53,300 nucleotides of DNA from Winogradskyella immobilis. Its GTDB lineage: Bacteria > Bacteroidota > Bacteroidia > Flavobacteriales > Flavobacteriaceae. The stretch is from NCBI RefSeq assembly GCF_021887715.1, contig NZ_JAIQXX010000017.1:1-53300 (forward strand), read 5' to 3'. The notes beneath the pieces were generated by a model. It ran no database searches, was not told the origin of the DNA, and saw only the letters and a list, made by a program, of their open reading frames with translations. A program made the position numbers and the translations under genes. Positions within the stretch are counted from its first letter, which is position 1; the number at the start of each line of letters is the position of its first letter. Shown here one piece after another: positions 24,096 through 33,072 of this stretch.

Positions 24096-24697
24096 TTATT
24101 TAATTTTGGCGTTATGTAAGGCTCATTTAAGAACAAACAATTAAACATACTCATTTTATCGAATTTAATTATGTCAAAAGCTATTTTTGGAATAATTTTG
24201 TCAAGATCTTCATTAATAATTTTAAATAAACCTTTACTTTTTAATATTAAATCAATTTCCTTTCTCAAATAATTATATTCTGCTGGGAAAAAAGAAAAGT
24301 GATTATTAAAAAACTTTTCATCTGTTTTTACACCAATTTCAATATTACTATAATCTCTTTCAATATAATATATACAATATGTAGGAAATAATATGCTTAG
24401 ATTACAACATATTGATTTAATTATCATAGAGTTTGAGTCTTCAAATCTATATTGAAAATTAAAACATCTATCATTAAAGCTAAAATTGGTTACATCGACT
24501 AAGTAGCAGTTTTGTATTTTCAAATTTGTAATTAAATCGCTTAATTCATGAAACAACGGCATAATATCCCAACTTTCACTTGCAAACTTTATCTTGTTTT
24601 TCAAGTATCTGTATTCTCTTGATTCTCTATATGCTTCAGAATAAGCATCTATTATGCCTCTGGGATAGAAATAATATAAATAATTGTCTAGAAACAT
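24092..24697 (-). CDS. Hypothetical cytosolic protein (201 aa)
   Basis: No signal peptide or membrane span is evident. The protein is rich in Tyr, Phe, Asn and Asp, with the segments YRESREYRYLKNKIKF and FFPAEYNYLRKEIDLILKSKG. No recognised domain. The gene lies 27 bp after the lipoprotein gene and overlaps the small membrane gene by 4 bp, so the three probably form an operon. AT content by eye is higher than in the neighbouring housekeeping genes, suggesting acquisition. A toxin-immunity pairing with the lipoprotein is one reading. Confidence 0.6.
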   Translation of the reverse strand: MFLDNYLYYFYPRGIIDAYSEAYRESREYRYLKNKIKFASESWDIMPLFHELSDLITNLKIQNCYLVDVTNFSFNDRCFNFQYRFEDSNSMIIKSICCNLSILFPTYCIYYIERDYSNIEIGVKTDEKFFNNHFSFFPAEYNYLRKEIDLILKSKGLFKIINEDLDKIIPKIAFDIIKFDKMSMFNCLFLNEPYITPKLNK

Positions 24698-24724
24698 ATT
24701 TTTTCGAATTATACAGGTTTATTA

Positions 24725-25852
24725 TTAATCACAGTCTCCTGTGCCAAAGAATTTTGTTTTATAAGGACTTGGCGGTGGGACTAACCCAGTAAAGTTAAAT
24801 TGAACCCTGCCTCCACCTCCAGTATAATCTCTGTAATTTTTAATTAATCTTTCTCTAAATTGTACTCGTATATAAGCATCTGTTAATTGTTGCCTGCCAA
24901 ATTCTCTAGCCATTTCTTTCATTGTTAAATCTAGTATATCTGCAGATAATTCTGCTGCAGAATCACCACCTAAATTACCACCTAAAGAATAATCAGAAGG
25001 CAACCCGAATTTTATAGGCTGAGGAAATATTATAGTATTTATTCCTATTTCAAGGGTAGTAGGGTTTATTAGTACAATGTTAAAACGAATTCCAGCAACA
25101 GAAGCTTCTTGCCAATTTGAAGTAGTATTTATAAAATTGAAACTTTCACAACTGGGTCCATCATCAGCAGATCCATCACCATCACCAGCGCCACCTCCTC
25201 CTCCGCCATCTTCTTCTTCATCTGAAATCTCAGGGGGACATTCTTCATAGGTGTGAAGTAATATTTTATTTTCGGTTCCATCATCATAAGTAATAATTAA
25301 AAAAACACCTATAGTTTGGCATCCATCATCTCTAGAAGCTGTAGCATTATTATCTTGATTAGGATAACCTATGTTTATAGAAATATCTTCAGTTGAAAAG
25401 TAATTGAACAATTGATTATTAGAATTGTACTTAAGGGAGGATTTCTTTATTATATCATCATTTATTTCAAAATTTTCATTGTCCCGAGTAACAAAAACCT
25501 CGAGTGTCTCTGTAAATTCATTATTATCGTTTTCAGTAAGTACAAGAAAAGAACGAGCATAAACTTCATTACTTCCTTGAAGATATGATCTAAGATTTGT
25601 GTTTGTTTTAAAACCATCTTTAATTACAGGAATTAAAGGGAAATAATGACTATTATTGATTTTAAAATTGTTATCCCAATCAGGCTCTCCGTAGAAATTA
25701 GGGTTGTTATCTAATCTATTATTATGATTATTTTGAAACCAAAGTTCTGCTCTTAAATTAATATTTGTATTTTCTACATTAACTTGTTCATTTTCACATG
25801 AAAAAAATGAAACTGTTAGAAGAGTTAAAAGTATAATTAGTTGCCTTTTCAT
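24725..25852 (-). CDS. Lipoprotein with Gly/Asp-rich linker and separate C-terminal domain
   Basis: The start is placed at the ATG at 25852, giving a clean lipoprotein signal (MKRQLIILLTLLTVSFFSC, lipid Cys at 19); an upstream Met at 25939 would bury it. The N-terminal domain (~190 residues, with ELWFQNNHNN, RSFLVLTENDNNEF and LEVFVTRDN) is followed by a low-complexity acidic linker (EEEDGGGGGGAGDGDGSADD) and a ~145-residue C-terminal domain from SCESFNF to GTGDCD. The domain-linker-domain layout followed by a small cytosolic gene resembles polymorphic surface-toxin loci, but no catalytic motif was recognised. Confidence 0.7.
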   Translation of the reverse strand: MKRQLIILLTLLTVSFFSCENEQVNVENTNINLRAELWFQNNHNNRLDNNPNFYGEPDWDNNFKINNSHYFPLIPVIKDGFKTNTNLRSYLQGSNEVYARSFLVLTENDNNEFTETLEVFVTRDNENFEINDDIIKKSSLKYNSNNQLFNYFSTEDISINIGYPNQDNNATASRDDGCQTIGVFLIITYDDGTENKILLHTYEECPPEISDEEEDGGGGGGAGDGDGSADDGPSCESFNFINTTSNWQEASVAGIRFNIVLINPTTLEIGINTIIFPQPIKFGLPSDYSLGGNLGGDSAAELSADILDLTMKEMAREFGRQQLTDAYIRVQFRERLIKNYRDYTGGGGRVQFNFTGLVPPPSPYKTKFFGTGDCD

Positions 25853-26153
25853 AATTTTAAATTTTAAACCTATTATATAGGTATGGTTAATAATTACGCA
25901 AAGATGTTGTGCAAAGAAAAATAGCAAAGAGGGATGCAAATATGTTTAAATAAATACACTTTTGATTAGGTTTAGCAAAGCTGACCAAAAATGAGTTTCA
26001 TTATAATAAACCAGCACTGGTTTTGTATTAATACTGCTAAAACACTTACTTTAATGCCTTTGCATACATCTCTGTAAATGATTCAACACCACTAAATTAG
26101 AAAAAAAAAAATAGAACAAACAAAAAAATGTAAGAATTTTTTGAAAAAATTTT

Positions 26154-26174
26154 AATTACGGAAAAACCGTAATT
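26154..26174. promoter_or_regulatory. Inverted repeat AATTACGG-AAAAA-CCGTAATT, candidate operator
   Basis: A perfect 8-bp inverted repeat around five A in the long gap between the lipoprotein gene and hemH. The symmetry and spacer fit a dimeric transcription factor. No T-run follows, so it is not a typical terminator. Confidence 0.45.
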
Positions 26175-26318
26175 GCAATTAAAAAATAGATAGAATTTTA
26201 ACAATTTTAAAGTTTAGTTTGGCATGATATTATTTTTAATGTTGGGTTTTTAGAGATCATAGATAGCTGTATTACAAAATGCAATAGTAATAGAAGTGTT
26301 TATTTTAGAATTGGGTTG

Positions 26319-26326
26319 TATTTTTG
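26319..26326 (+). promoter_or_regulatory. -7 box TATTTTTG of hemH
   Basis: An exact TAnnTTTG match 46 bp upstream of the hemH ATG. No TTG at the normal -33 spacing. Confidence 0.5.
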
Positions 26327-26372
26327 TAAAGAATTACAATACTAATTAAAGAGATACTGAAATAAATTCACT

Positions 26373-27410
26373 ATGAAAGGCATACTACTAGTTAATTTAG
26401 GATCACCTGATAGTCCAACTCCAAAGGATGTAAAAACATATTTAGGTGAATTTTTAATGGATGAACGGGTAATTGATTTACCAGTATTGGCAAGAACACT
26501 TTTAGTAAAAGGGATAATTTTAAATACAAGACCAAAAGCATCAGCCAAAGCCTATCAAAAAATTTGGTGGGAAGAAGGTTCACCTTTAATTGTTTTGTCC
26601 GAACGTTTACAAAGTAAAATTCAAAAAAGAACAAATAATCCTGTAGCATTAGCGATGCGATATGGTAGTATGACGATTAAAAAAGGATTACAAGAACTTG
26701 TAGATAAAGGATGTACGCATATAAAAACCATTCCGCTTTATCCACAATTTGCTATGGCAACAACAGAAACCATAGATGTTAAGGTTGATGAATTGGTTAC
26801 TGAATATTTCCCAGAAGTTACTATTACAAGAACACCTGCTTTTTATCATCGCGAAGATTACATCAATGTTTTATCTAAAAGTATATCAGAAACTTTAGAA
26901 GATTTAGATTATGAGCATATTTTGTTTAGTTACCATGGTGTCCCGGAGCGACATATCCGCAAAAGTGATATTACTAATGGAAACTGTAAAATGAATGGCA
27001 AATGTTGTTTTAAAAAGGGTAGTGAGCAACACGAGTTTTGTTATCGCCACCAGTGCGAAATTACAACGGTAAACGTTGCTAAAAAGTTAGGTTTAAAAAA
27101 TGGTACGTATTCAACAACATTTCAATCCAGACTTGGTTTTGATCCATGGTTAAAACCATATACAGATCGCACCATAGAACGCATGGGTAAAAATGGGACT
27201 AAAAAAATGGCTATTGTTACTCCTGCATTTGTTAGCGATTGTTTAGAGACGTTGGAGGAAATTGCTATGGAAGGCGAAGAAATTTTCCATGAAGTTGGTG
27301 GTAAGGAATTTACAGTTATTCCATGTCTTAACGATAGAGATGATTTTGTGCAAGTACTAGTAAATATAGCAAATGAATGGGCAGAAACACCTGAAGCGAC
27401 TACGGTGTAA
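26373..27410 (+). CDS. hemH: Ferrochelatase
   Basis: HemH inserts Fe(II) into protoporphyrin IX. The N-terminus GILLVNLGSPDSPTPKDVK and FLMDERVIDLP are typical, the catalytic His188 is in LFSYHGVPERHIRKSD, and the conserved acidic pocket is in FVSDCLETLEEI. A Cys-rich segment (C205, C211, C212, C223, C228 in NGNCKMNGKCCFKKG and EFCYRHQCE) may hold an Fe-S cluster, as in some bacterial ferrochelatases; that is inference. Length (345) is normal. The stop is followed 2 bp later by a MATE pump gene on the same strand. Confidence 0.97.
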   Translation: MKGILLVNLGSPDSPTPKDVKTYLGEFLMDERVIDLPVLARTLLVKGIILNTRPKASAKAYQKIWWEEGSPLIVLSERLQSKIQKRTNNPVALAMRYGSMTIKKGLQELVDKGCTHIKTIPLYPQFAMATTETIDVKVDELVTEYFPEVTITRTPAFYHREDYINVLSKSISETLEDLDYEHILFSYHGVPERHIRKSDITNGNCKMNGKCCFKKGSEQHEFCYRHQCEITTVNVAKKLGLKNGTYSTTFQSRLGFDPWLKPYTDRTIERMGKNGTKKMAIVTPAFVSDCLETLEEIAMEGEEIFHEVGGKEFTVIPCLNDRDDFVQVLVNIANEWAETPEATTV

Positions 27411-27412
27411 TA

Positions 27413-28759
27413 ATGACTAAGATATCCTCTAAAGATTTAGGAACAGAACCTATTGGAAAACTATTAGTAAAGCAAGCAGTACCTGCATCTATTGGCATTT
27501 TAGTGATGTCGCTAAATATATTAGTAGATACTATTTTTGTAGGTAACTGGATTGGGTCTACTGCAATTGCTGCTATAAATGTTGTTTTGCCTGTGTCATT
27601 CTTTATCGCTGCATTAGGTATGGCTATCGGTGTTGGTGGATCTTCAATTATTTCTAGAGCACTTGGAGCAAATCAAAAAGGAAAAGCACTCAAAACTTTT
27701 GGCAATCAGCTGACTTTAACACTTCTATTTACAATAACATTTGCAATACTCGGCTTGTATTTTGTAGACACACTTATTCCGGCATTTGGCGGAAAAGGCA
27801 ACATTTTTGAACCTGCAAAAGTGTATTACGAAATTATTCTTTACGGAGTTCCTGTATTGGGTTTTGTTATGATGGGTAATAACGTCATTAGAGCAGAAGG
27901 AAAACCTAAGTTTGCCATGTATGCGATGCTTATTCCTTCAATAGGAAACTTAGTCTTCGATTATATTTTTATTAACCTATTAGATTTTGGAATGGCAGGA
28001 GCAGCATGGGCAACAACAGGTTCTTATATTGTGTCGTTTTTATTTATTCTTTGGTATTTTCTTTCAGAGCATTCAGAATTAAAAATAAACACTTCGCACT
28101 TTAGATTAGACAAAGCTATCGTTTCTGAAATTGGAGCTTTGGGGTTTGTAACCTTATCAAGACAAGCTGTGGTGAGTGTTACATTCTTATTAGTGAATAA
28201 TGCATTATATAATTTTGGAGGAGAAACGTCTGTAACGGCTTATGCTATTGTAGGCCGTATGTCAATGTTTGCATTATTTCCTGTATTTGGTATTACGCAA
28301 GGGTTTATTCCTATTGCAGGTTTTAATTATGGAGCTGAGAAGTACCAGCGTGTTAAAGAAGTTATCTATACTGCAATTAAATATGCTACAGTTTTAGCGG
28401 CAATTATTTTTGTAGTGTTGATGGTTTTTCCAGAATTTATTACAAAATGGTTTACTACAGATCAAGCTGTAACTGAAGTGACTCCAAATAATATGCGAAT
28501 TGCTTTTGCAGCCATTCCTGTACTAGCATTACAGCTTATAGGATCTGCTTATTTTCAAGCCATTGGTAAAGCCATTCCTGCTTTAATTTTAACCTTAACA
28601 AGACAAGCTATTTTCTTTATTCCATTACTATATATAATGCCTGTTTTCTTTGGTGAAATTGGAATTTGGATTTCATTCCCAATAGCGGATGTATTGGCGA
28701 CTATGGTTACTTATTATTTTTTAAGGCGAGAATTAAATACCCTTGAGAAAAACATATAA
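27413..28759 (+). CDS. MATE-family multidrug/cation efflux transporter
   Basis: The 448-residue protein has about twelve hydrophobic segments and the two-fold MATE repeat: GTEPIGKLLVKQAVPASIGI at the N-terminus, NILVDTIFVGNWIG, GVGGSSIISRALGA in the first half and FALFPVFGITQGFIPIAGFNYGA in the second. It is a Na+ or H+ coupled inner-membrane exporter with unknown substrate. It begins 2 bp after hemH, so it is co-transcribed. Export of porphyrin or of metals is one possibility suggested by context alone. Confidence 0.9.
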   Translation: MTKISSKDLGTEPIGKLLVKQAVPASIGILVMSLNILVDTIFVGNWIGSTAIAAINVVLPVSFFIAALGMAIGVGGSSIISRALGANQKGKALKTFGNQLTLTLLFTITFAILGLYFVDTLIPAFGGKGNIFEPAKVYYEIILYGVPVLGFVMMGNNVIRAEGKPKFAMYAMLIPSIGNLVFDYIFINLLDFGMAGAAWATTGSYIVSFLFILWYFLSEHSELKINTSHFRLDKAIVSEIGALGFVTLSRQAVVSVTFLLVNNALYNFGGETSVTAYAIVGRMSMFALFPVFGITQGFIPIAGFNYGAEKYQRVKEVIYTAIKYATVLAAIIFVVLMVFPEFITKWFTTDQAVTEVTPNNMRIAFAAIPVLALQLIGSAYFQAIGKAIPALILTLTRQAIFFIPLLYIMPVFFGEIGIWISFPIADVLATMVTYYFLRRELNTLEKNI

Positions 28760-29076
28760 AACCTTGTGAAGGTGAAGCGTTAGTTGTTTTGAAACAAGTT
28801 TTGAGACATTTAAAATTTGATTATCGAGTTAAAATTACAGTGAAATATGGAAGACTAAATTTTTAACCCGAATTATGTAATAGAACTTTGTAATGAAAAT
28901 TGAAAGCACAATAAAATATGACATTTTATAAGTTTCAGCATAGCATGGCTACGGTTAAACTCAAAAATGTAGTGTAGCGGTATATTTTGAAGAGCTTTCA
29001 AGATGGAATAGATTTTCTATTGCATGATTTGGGTTTAATCCGTAATTTTAAATCTTCTAACTAACCTTTATAAAAT
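28760..29076. other. 317-bp intergenic region
   Basis: No gene or strong hairpin seen. It is AT-rich, with a near-match to the -7 box (TATATTTTG around 28981-28989) and CCGTAATT near 29040, a half of the repeat seen at 26154. It presumably carries the promoter of the large BNR protein gene. Confidence 0.4.
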
Positions 29077-32000
29077 ATGATGCGATTTTTTAACACTCTA
29101 GCAGTTGTTCTGCTATCGTTTTTTAGTTTAAACCTTCAATCTCAAAATTTTAATGAATCTGATTATTCGGCTTTAGAGTATCGACTTATTGGTCCTTTTA
29201 GAGGTGGTCGAAGCGCTGCAGTAACTGGTGTTCCTAATCAACCAAACTTATATTATTTTGGAGCTACAGGAGGTGGCATATGGAAAACTACTAATGGAGG
29301 TCGAGAATGGGAGAATATTTCTGATGGTTATTTTGGAGGAAGTATTGGTTCAATTTCGGTGTCTAAAAGCGATCCAAATGTTTTATATGTTGGAGGAGGC
29401 GAAAAAACAGTAAGAGGCAATGTATCTTCTGGGTATGGCATCTGGAAAAGTGTAGATGCTGGTAAAACTTGGCAAGCTTCAGGACTTAAGAACTCTAGGC
29501 ATGTCCCAAGAATAGCTATTGATCCTAATGACCATAATATTGTTTACGCAGGAGTTTTAGGAAATATCTATAAACCAACAGATGATCGCGGAGTTTATAA
29601 AAGTACTGATGGCGGAAAAACATGGAGAAAAACATTATTCTCTAATGCCAATGCAGGTGTTGTAGATTTAATAATGGATCCTACAAACCCAAGAATTTTA
29701 TATGCATCGACATGGCGTGTTCAACGAACACCTTATAGCTTAAGTTCTGGTGGTGAAGGTTCAGCACTATGGAAAAGTACAGATAGCGGTGAAACATGGA
29801 CAGAAATATCAACAAAAAAAGGATTCCCTAAAGGCACGTTAGGCATTATAGGCGTCACAGTTTCTCCTGTAAATAATCAACGTGTTTGGGCTATAGTAGA
29901 AAATAAAGATAAAGGAGGTTTGTACCAAAGTAATGATGGAGGTGAAACATGGACGCAGGTCAATAGCGAACGTAAATTACGTCAACGCGCATGGTATTAT
30001 ACACGTTTATATGCAGACACAAAAGATGTCAATACAGTTTATGTTTTAAATGTACGCTATCATAAAAGTACTGATGGAGGACGTACATTTAGCACTTATA
30101 ACGCACCTCATGGAGACCATCATGATTTGTGGATAGCTCCAGAAAACCCTAACCGAATGATTATTGGTGATGATGGTGGCGCGCAGGTAACTTACGATGG
30201 TGGAGAAACCTGGAGTACTTATTATAATCAGCCAACATCTCAGTTTTATAGAGTAACAACAGACAATGCGTTTCCGTATCGTATTTATGTAGCGCAACAA
30301 GATAATTCTACAATACGTATTCCGCATCGTACGGATGGCGGAGCTATTACTGAAGACGATTGGGAACCTACAGCCGGTGGTGAATCGGCTCATATTGCAG
30401 TAGATCCAAAGAATAATGATATTGTTTATGGTGGTAGCTATGGAGGCTATTTAACACGTGTTAATCATAAAAGAGGTACTACAAGAGCTATTAATGTTTG
30501 GCCAGATAACCCAATGGGTCATGGAGCTGAGGATATGAAGTATCGCTTTCAATGGAATTTTCCGATACTATTTTCAAGACATAACCCTAATCGATTATAT
30601 ACATTTTCGCAAAGTGTACATGTGTCTGAAAATGAAGGACAGTCATGGAATGTCATTAGTCCAGATTTAACAACAAACGATCCAGAAAAGCAAAAATCTT
30701 CAGGCGGACCAATCACACAAGATAATACGGCAGTAGAATACTACTGTACTATCTTTGCAGCACAAGAATCTCCATTAAAAGAAGGTTTACTTTGGGTAGG
30801 AAGTGATGATGGATTAATCCACGTTACAAGAAATGGAGGTCAAAACTGGGAGAATGTAACACCGAAAGGGATGCCTAAATGGATGATGATTAACAGTATT
30901 GAACCTAGCGCTTTTGACGAAGGCACATGTTATGTAGCAGGTACTAAATACAAAACAGGTGATTTTACTCCGTATTTATACAAGACTACAGATTATGGAA
31001 AAACCTGGACGAAAATAACAAATGGTATTAGTGGAGAACATTTTACAAGAGTAGTTAGAGAAGATCCAAAACGTAAAGGGTTATTATATGCAGGGACTGA
31101 AACAGGAATGTATATTTCTTTTAATGACGGAAAAAATTGGAAACCGTTTCAACTCAATTTACCTATTGTACCGATTACAGATTTAACCATTAAAGACAAT
31201 AATTTAATTGTTGCTACACAAGGAAGAAGTCTATGGATTATTGATGATTTATCCGTAATTCATCAACTGTATAATGCAGATTTAAGTAAAGATGTACTCT
31301 TTCAGCCAAAAGACACGTATAGAATGCGAGGAGGAAGTAGAAGCGGAAGTAGAACTACAGGAACAAATCACCCAAATGGTGTAATGACGTATTTTAATTT
31401 AAAAGATTATAAAGACGATGATAAAGTGTCTTTAACCTATTTTGATACTAAAGGGGATACCATAAAAACATATTCTACAAAAAGTAAAAAGAATAAATTA
31501 ACGGTTGAAAAAGGAGCAAATCAATTTGTTTGGAATATGACATATGATGGAGCAGAACGCCTACCAGGGATGATTTTATGGGCAGCAAGCTTACAAGGTC
31601 CAAGAGCTATTCCTGAGACTTATAAAGTATCTCTTAATGTTAATGGAGAAGAGCAATCTCAACCATTTACAGTATTAGCAGATCCAAGAGCAGAAAGCAC
31701 ATTAGCTGAGATGAAACAACAGTTTGAGTTTATTAAAGACGTTAATAAAACTATGGATGATGCACATAAATCGATTAAGAAAATTAGAAATATCAATAAG
31801 CAATTAAGTGCATTTGAAACTCAATATAAGGATGATGAAAGTGTCAAAGATTTGGTAGAAAAAGCTAAAACTTTAAAAGAGCAACTTTCAGATATAGAAA
31901 AGGCATTATATCAAACCAAAAATAGAAGTGGGCAAGACCCGCTAAATTTCCCAATTAAGTTAACCAATAAATTAGGGCATTTAAATTCGTTGGTAGGGAG

Positions 32001-32166
32001 AGGAGATTTTGCGCCGACTGCACAAGACATAGCCGTTAAAAATGAATTAACAGGAAAGATAAATGTACAATTGCAAGCGTTTAATAAAATTTTGAATGAT
32101 GAAATTAAAGCATTTAATAACGCATTTAATGGTAAACAATTAAACTATTTATTTGTAGAAGATTAA
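29077..32166 (+). CDS. Secreted VPS10/sortilin-like BNR beta-propeller protein
   Basis: The 1029-residue protein has a signal peptide (about 1-22, ending NLQSQ). Residues ~30-720 contain at least ten Asp-box/BNR motifs (e.g. KSTDGGKTW, QSNDGGETW, VTYDGGETW, KTTDYGKTW, ISFNDGKNW), giving two large propellers as in the VPS10/sortilin-like family. The remainder is a beta-rich region and a charged helical stretch (~residues 880-970). Such proteins are abundant in Bacteroidota as exported glycosidase- or peptidase-like proteins of uncertain activity. No T9SS sorting domain is obvious. The stop codon overlaps the hemJ start (TAATG). Confidence 0.9.
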   Translation: MMRFFNTLAVVLLSFFSLNLQSQNFNESDYSALEYRLIGPFRGGRSAAVTGVPNQPNLYYFGATGGGIWKTTNGGREWENISDGYFGGSIGSISVSKSDPNVLYVGGGEKTVRGNVSSGYGIWKSVDAGKTWQASGLKNSRHVPRIAIDPNDHNIVYAGVLGNIYKPTDDRGVYKSTDGGKTWRKTLFSNANAGVVDLIMDPTNPRILYASTWRVQRTPYSLSSGGEGSALWKSTDSGETWTEISTKKGFPKGTLGIIGVTVSPVNNQRVWAIVENKDKGGLYQSNDGGETWTQVNSERKLRQRAWYYTRLYADTKDVNTVYVLNVRYHKSTDGGRTFSTYNAPHGDHHDLWIAPENPNRMIIGDDGGAQVTYDGGETWSTYYNQPTSQFYRVTTDNAFPYRIYVAQQDNSTIRIPHRTDGGAITEDDWEPTAGGESAHIAVDPKNNDIVYGGSYGGYLTRVNHKRGTTRAINVWPDNPMGHGAEDMKYRFQWNFPILFSRHNPNRLYTFSQSVHVSENEGQSWNVISPDLTTNDPEKQKSSGGPITQDNTAVEYYCTIFAAQESPLKEGLLWVGSDDGLIHVTRNGGQNWENVTPKGMPKWMMINSIEPSAFDEGTCYVAGTKYKTGDFTPYLYKTTDYGKTWTKITNGISGEHFTRVVREDPKRKGLLYAGTETGMYISFNDGKNWKPFQLNLPIVPITDLTIKDNNLIVATQGRSLWIIDDLSVIHQLYNADLSKDVLFQPKDTYRMRGGSRSGSRTTGTNHPNGVMTYFNLKDYKDDDKVSLTYFDTKGDTIKTYSTKSKKNKLTVEKGANQFVWNMTYDGAERLPGMILWAASLQGPRAIPETYKVSLNVNGEEQSQPFTVLADPRAESTLAEMKQQFEFIKDVNKTMDDAHKSIKKIRNINKQLSAFETQYKDDESVKDLVEKAKTLKEQLSDIEKALYQTKNRSGQDPLNFPIKLTNKLGHLNSLVGRGDFAPTAQDIAVKNELTGKINVQLQAFNKILNDEIKAFNNAFNGKQLNYLFVED

Positions 32167-32717
32167 TGGCACAATATTATGATTACATAAAATCATTGCA
32201 CCTTATTTTTGTGGTCACTTGGTTTGCAGGATTATTTTATATACCACGTTTGTTTGTATATCAAATAGAAGCATTTCATAAACCATCACCAGATAAACAA
32301 ATCTTAGGAAAACAACTAAAATTAATGACAAAACGGCTGTGGTATATTATCACATGGCCGTCAGCTGTTCTAGCTACCATATTTGCTATTTTATTAATTT
32401 GGATAAGGCCATTTTGGTTAGAACAACCATGGATGCATGTAAAATTAGGTTTTGTTTTATTGTTAATCATCTACCATATAAAAACGCACCACTATTTTAA
32501 ACAACTTCAAAATGATGTTGTAAAAAAATCATCAAGCTTTATGCGTATCTGGAATGAAGGAGCCACATTTATCTTATTCGCAGTTGTTTTTCTGGTGATT
32601 CTTAAAAATGCAATAAATTGGATTTTTGGAGTGATAGGTATTATTGTTTTAGGCGTTCTTTTAATGCTAGGGTTTAAAATTTATAAAAACATAAGAGCTA
32701 AAAATCCAGAAGCATAA
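32166..32717 (+). CDS. hemJ: Protoporphyrinogen IX oxidase, HemJ type
   Basis: The 183-residue integral membrane protein matches HemJ (UPF0093): N-terminal YIKSLHLIFVVTWFAGLFY with conserved His12, PRLFVYQIEA, and QPWMHVKLGFVLLLIIYH containing His91 and Lys93. It has four to five membrane spans. HemJ oxidises protoporphyrinogen IX to protoporphyrin IX, the step between HemF and HemH, and no HemG or HemY is present in this window. It is translationally coupled to the preceding large BNR gene (TAATG overlap), an unusual partner. Confidence 0.9.
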   Translation: MAQYYDYIKSLHLIFVVTWFAGLFYIPRLFVYQIEAFHKPSPDKQILGKQLKLMTKRLWYIITWPSAVLATIFAILLIWIRPFWLEQPWMHVKLGFVLLLIIYHIKTHHYFKQLQNDVVKKSSSFMRIWNEGATFILFAVVFLVILKNAINWIFGVIGIIVLGVLLMLGFKIYKNIRAKNPEA

Positions 32718-33072
32718 GAAAAGCATCAATTTTCAAATTTTAAATTCCAAGATATTTGTATTTATCAGGGTTTGATTATTAATGACTTAATTTTAAAATA
32801 ACTACTATATCCTGCAAGGTTTATAATACCTTGTAGGTATTTATATTAGTCAAGTCTAAACCTAACAAGTTCAAAAAGAGACCTTGTAGGATTAAAATAA
32901 TTATATTTTTAACCGATATGCAGCTTATTATCTGAAAATTTTGAAGTGTATTAGTCAAACTCAGATTATTTGGTATTTGAGTTTTACACGCAATGTTTTT
33001 TGGTTTGATTATTGCTATATTTAGTTTTTTAAAAACTAAAAATTTAATGCTACCCGTTTATCGGGCATTTCA
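32718..33072. other. 355-bp intergenic region with palindromes
   Basis: No gene. It contains a full RAYT-family palindrome (32811-32837) and a half copy ACCTTGTAGG (32881-32890), then AT-rich sequence leading to the sensor kinase. Confidence 0.7.
32811..32837. repeat. RAYT-family palindrome, distal copy
   Basis: Arms CCTGCAAGG and CCTTGTAGG, extended by GTATTTAT; the reverse complement matches the copy at 12978-13004 including its flanks. A truncated copy (ACCTTGTAGG) follows at 32881-32890. This is a non-autonomous copy of the element family around the fused transposase. Confidence 0.8.

Larger units (their letters stand above)
25853..26372. other. 520-bp divergent intergenic region
   Basis: No credible gene. 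It holds a short palindrome AAACCAG-CA-CTGGTTT (26008-26023), an A-run (26098-26110), an inverted repeat AATTACGG-N5-CCGTAATT (26154-26174) and a -7 box TATTTTTG (26319-26326) serving hemH. Confidence 0.6.

Noticed and set aside
25853..25939. Upstream Met start for the lipoprotein
   Set aside because: It would put 29 residues before a textbook lipoprotein signal peptide.
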